From assembly GCA_963920665.1 (NCBI GenBank), contig OY987267.1, positions 21,638,001-21,702,000 of the forward strand: 64,000 nucleotides of DNA, read 5' to 3'. How positions within the stretch are numbered: the stretch's first letter is position 1; the number at the start of each line of letters is the position of its first letter. Source of the DNA: Straminergon stramineum. Taxonomy: Eukaryota > Streptophyta > Bryopsida > Hypnales > Calliergonaceae. Position numbers and translations under genes: made by a program. Shown piece after piece: positions 61,979 to 64,000 of this stretch. The notes below the pieces were generated by a model, which saw only the letters and a program-made list of their open reading frames with translations, did no database searches and was not told the DNA's origin.

Positions 61979-62848
61979 TCCCTAAAGGACCATGGCCATA
62001 TTTCTCTCATAAAGCACTCAAAATTGCCGTTTCTACTTCATTCACTCAAGAAAACAAAAAAATTGTATTTTTAGAATCTAAACGTAGGATATGTGTTTTA
62101 CTTGTTTGAAACCAAGTAATAAAAGTTTCATGAAGTTTGACTATACAGATTGGAAGATATTAGCATTCACAATTGGAAAAAAAAGTATTTTTGAACACTG
62201 GCCTACAATTTCAGATGACTTTGACTACCTTTTGTTGAATTCTTTTGCAATATGGACTTTGAATTAACAAACAAACAAACAAAACACTCTTGATTTTCAT
62301 TCTTTAAAAAATTGTTAAGTAGAAGTAGGTCTGAGATTGAAAGAAAAACTAGATCATTAATAGCTCTAAGATGGGATTGAAACAAAATGATCCCAACAGT
62401 GAGATTGTTCTAGCAAGGAAACTTAACATTGTCCAACAATTTTTTTTGAAAAATTATGAAAATTGCATTTGGAAATGAATCCAATAAGTTATTTTTTCAA
62501 GAAGATACTCATATTGCCCCAAAACCAAGATTGTTCATAACTTTCACATCACTAATCCAAATGGAATGAATCAAAGTTTGACATATAGAAAAAAAATAAT
62601 CTATGAGAAAAATAAATAAATTTAATTTCCAGTTTTTGTGGATCTATTTTTTTGCCCGGTGACATGAAAATAATATTTAAGATGGCATAACTTTTGATCC
62701 CGGGCACGAATTGAAAATAAAAAACTATTATATTCCCACCAAGCTAATCAATTTCTCTATCTTATGAGAAAGTTTTACTAAAAATGGAGGTCATAGAAAC
62801 TACCCAAAATCCATTTTGTTCCCCGAGGGGACAACAATCCTATAGGGG
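61979..62848 (+). mobile_element. TTAA-type element, longer form, copy H
   Basis: It lies between TTAA at 61975-61978 and 62849-62852, with ends TCCCTAAAGGACC and (reversed) CCCCTATAGGA. The 870-bp interior is related to the truncated copy at 20909-21742. The TTAA repeats are intact on both sides. Confidence 0.65.
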
Positions 62849-62852
62849 TTAA

Positions 62853-64000
62853 TTTTTAATAATTCCAAACTTGATGAAAAATTAGCAAAAATTAGTGCAA
62901 TCTTCATTATTTCTATTCCCTGACCCAAAAAGATTACACACACACTGTCACTCAAATGGTCATAAGCTAAAATGCTCAACATTCTCGGAAATACTTGATA
63001 TACCTTATCTACATTCTGGAATTTTATTTATTTTCATTTATTTTGAAATCCAGAGTTTAATCCAAGCAGTAGCCAAGAACAAAGGGTGGAAGCCTAGGGC
63101 AGAGCCCTGGAGAAAGAATTTTTTATATTAATTTCATCCCTTGAGTGGGTGATATCTTTTCCACAGCGATTTGGGCAGCACAATGAATAAATCAACATGC
63201 ATAGAACTTACATACTGCCAAGAAGCAGGAGTACTCTGTATCACTGTTCCCAGGTAGGTTCAACTGCTCACCACGATATGTAGACAGTGAAAGTCAGGAT
63301 TTCCCATCCCTTCTTATGCAATTTGTATCCCAGAAGAGCCTTCAACAGTGAGGTAAAAACAAGTAGCTAATGCTTCACAGATTTGGAATGCAGCATTCCA
63401 ACACCTGCTACAAAAGCATGCACTCAAGGCACACTTAAACATTTGCAATGCAATGCGAAAAATTATGTCAATTGCAAATACAAGGAAGATGCATAACTGA
63501 TATATTTTTTTCCATAACATTGCATAACTTAGCATTCAAAATTTGAAGGATGCAACAAGGCTGTCATGCAGGGAACTGGCAATGCATGCACACAGAAATG
63601 AAGTTCTGGCAACCACACTGTTTGTAGCAATAGTGCAGTTCCTTTCGAGGCAAGCCTGATGCAGAGGTAAGTTAAGGGAGTCAGGGATTCAAACTGTAAT
63701 CATTAGAAAGGACTTCACAGCCACACCTGACTCTTGAGCAACAAGTAACTTCAGTTATACAAATACTTTTCCTTCCTTGTGGCGAGCGCCACACAAGCAC
63801 GTGTCCTTGGCTTGCACTTTACACTTCCATTTGAAACCAGAAGCAGGGGGATCCCCTGAACTCCGATCAGTCACTTGAGAACATGCACCAGCTTTCCAAA
63901 ACCTGCCTGAAACATTACGACTATGCTAAGTAAGATAAGAGCATCCACACTGGCTGCGAGACAGAAAATTCAATTGACCCGGATTGAATGCCAATCACAG
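62853..64000. other. Right flank, less repetitive, no gene recognised
   Basis: From about 63060 the sequence is less AT-rich and lacks the repeat texture of the preceding region, so it may be UTR or intron of a gene beyond the window. A consensus-like donor (GCAGAG|GTAAGT) occurs on the plus strand near 63665, but no coding frame leads into it. Confidence 0.3.

Noticed and set aside
1..64000. tRNA, rRNA, snRNA or organellar insertions
   Set aside because: No cloverleaf with A/B boxes, rRNA core or plastid/mitochondrial gene text was recognised, though a systematic scan was not possible by eye.

Overview
The window looks like nuclear DNA of a land plant with a large, repeat-rich genome. It is AT-rich and gene-poor, the host gene has spliceosomal introns, and many eukaryotic transposon families are nested in one another. 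From memory and unchecked, the transposase and ParB-methylase families resemble ones met in seed-free plants (bryophytes, lycophytes, ferns) and possibly gymnosperms. The species cannot be named from the sequence.

Layout. (1) 1-7 kb holds the only convincing host gene, a minus-strand TRM/LONGIFOLIA-like gene (1766-5336, three resolved exons, 5' exon not found). A plus-strand ORF I cannot name, with a frameshift, starts about 500 bp away on the other side (5838-6429). (2) 7-22 kb is AT-rich repeat desert with TTAA-flanked CCCCTAAA-ended elements, a decayed LINE (15150-17340, minus) and a few low-copy relics. (3) 22025-44940 reads as one composite mobile element about 22.9 kb long. Its ends are inverted and built of iterated GAGC. 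It contains two large decayed, intron-bearing genes transcribed away from a central spacer: on the minus strand a ParB-like domain joined to a beta-class-type DNA methylase, and on the plus strand a Mutator-like (MULE) transposase with a SWIM zinc finger. (4) 45-64 kb is again mostly repeat: a pogo-like DDE relic, two fold-back elements, a pseudogene of a plant-mobile-domain-like family (53379-55297), an (AT)n microsatellite and more TTAA elements. The last kilobase is less repetitive.

The giant element was later invaded twice. A 1,143-bp solo LTR with 5-bp target duplication AAGTA (26046-27188) interrupts a methylase-gene exon. A 6.4-kb CACTA-type element (35571-41934), flanked by the repeat TTCT, interrupts the transposase between its presumed first and second catalytic aspartates. 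Reading resumes at the next codon on the far side of each.

The most unusual signal is a family of roughly 65-bp palindromes centred on TAGTCGGATCCGACTA and bounded by GGCACCC/GGGTGCC. They recur about every 140-150 bp in introns and spacers of both giant-element genes. I did not see them elsewhere in the window.

Most calls rest on reading translations by eye. No database search, alignment program or gene predictor was run.
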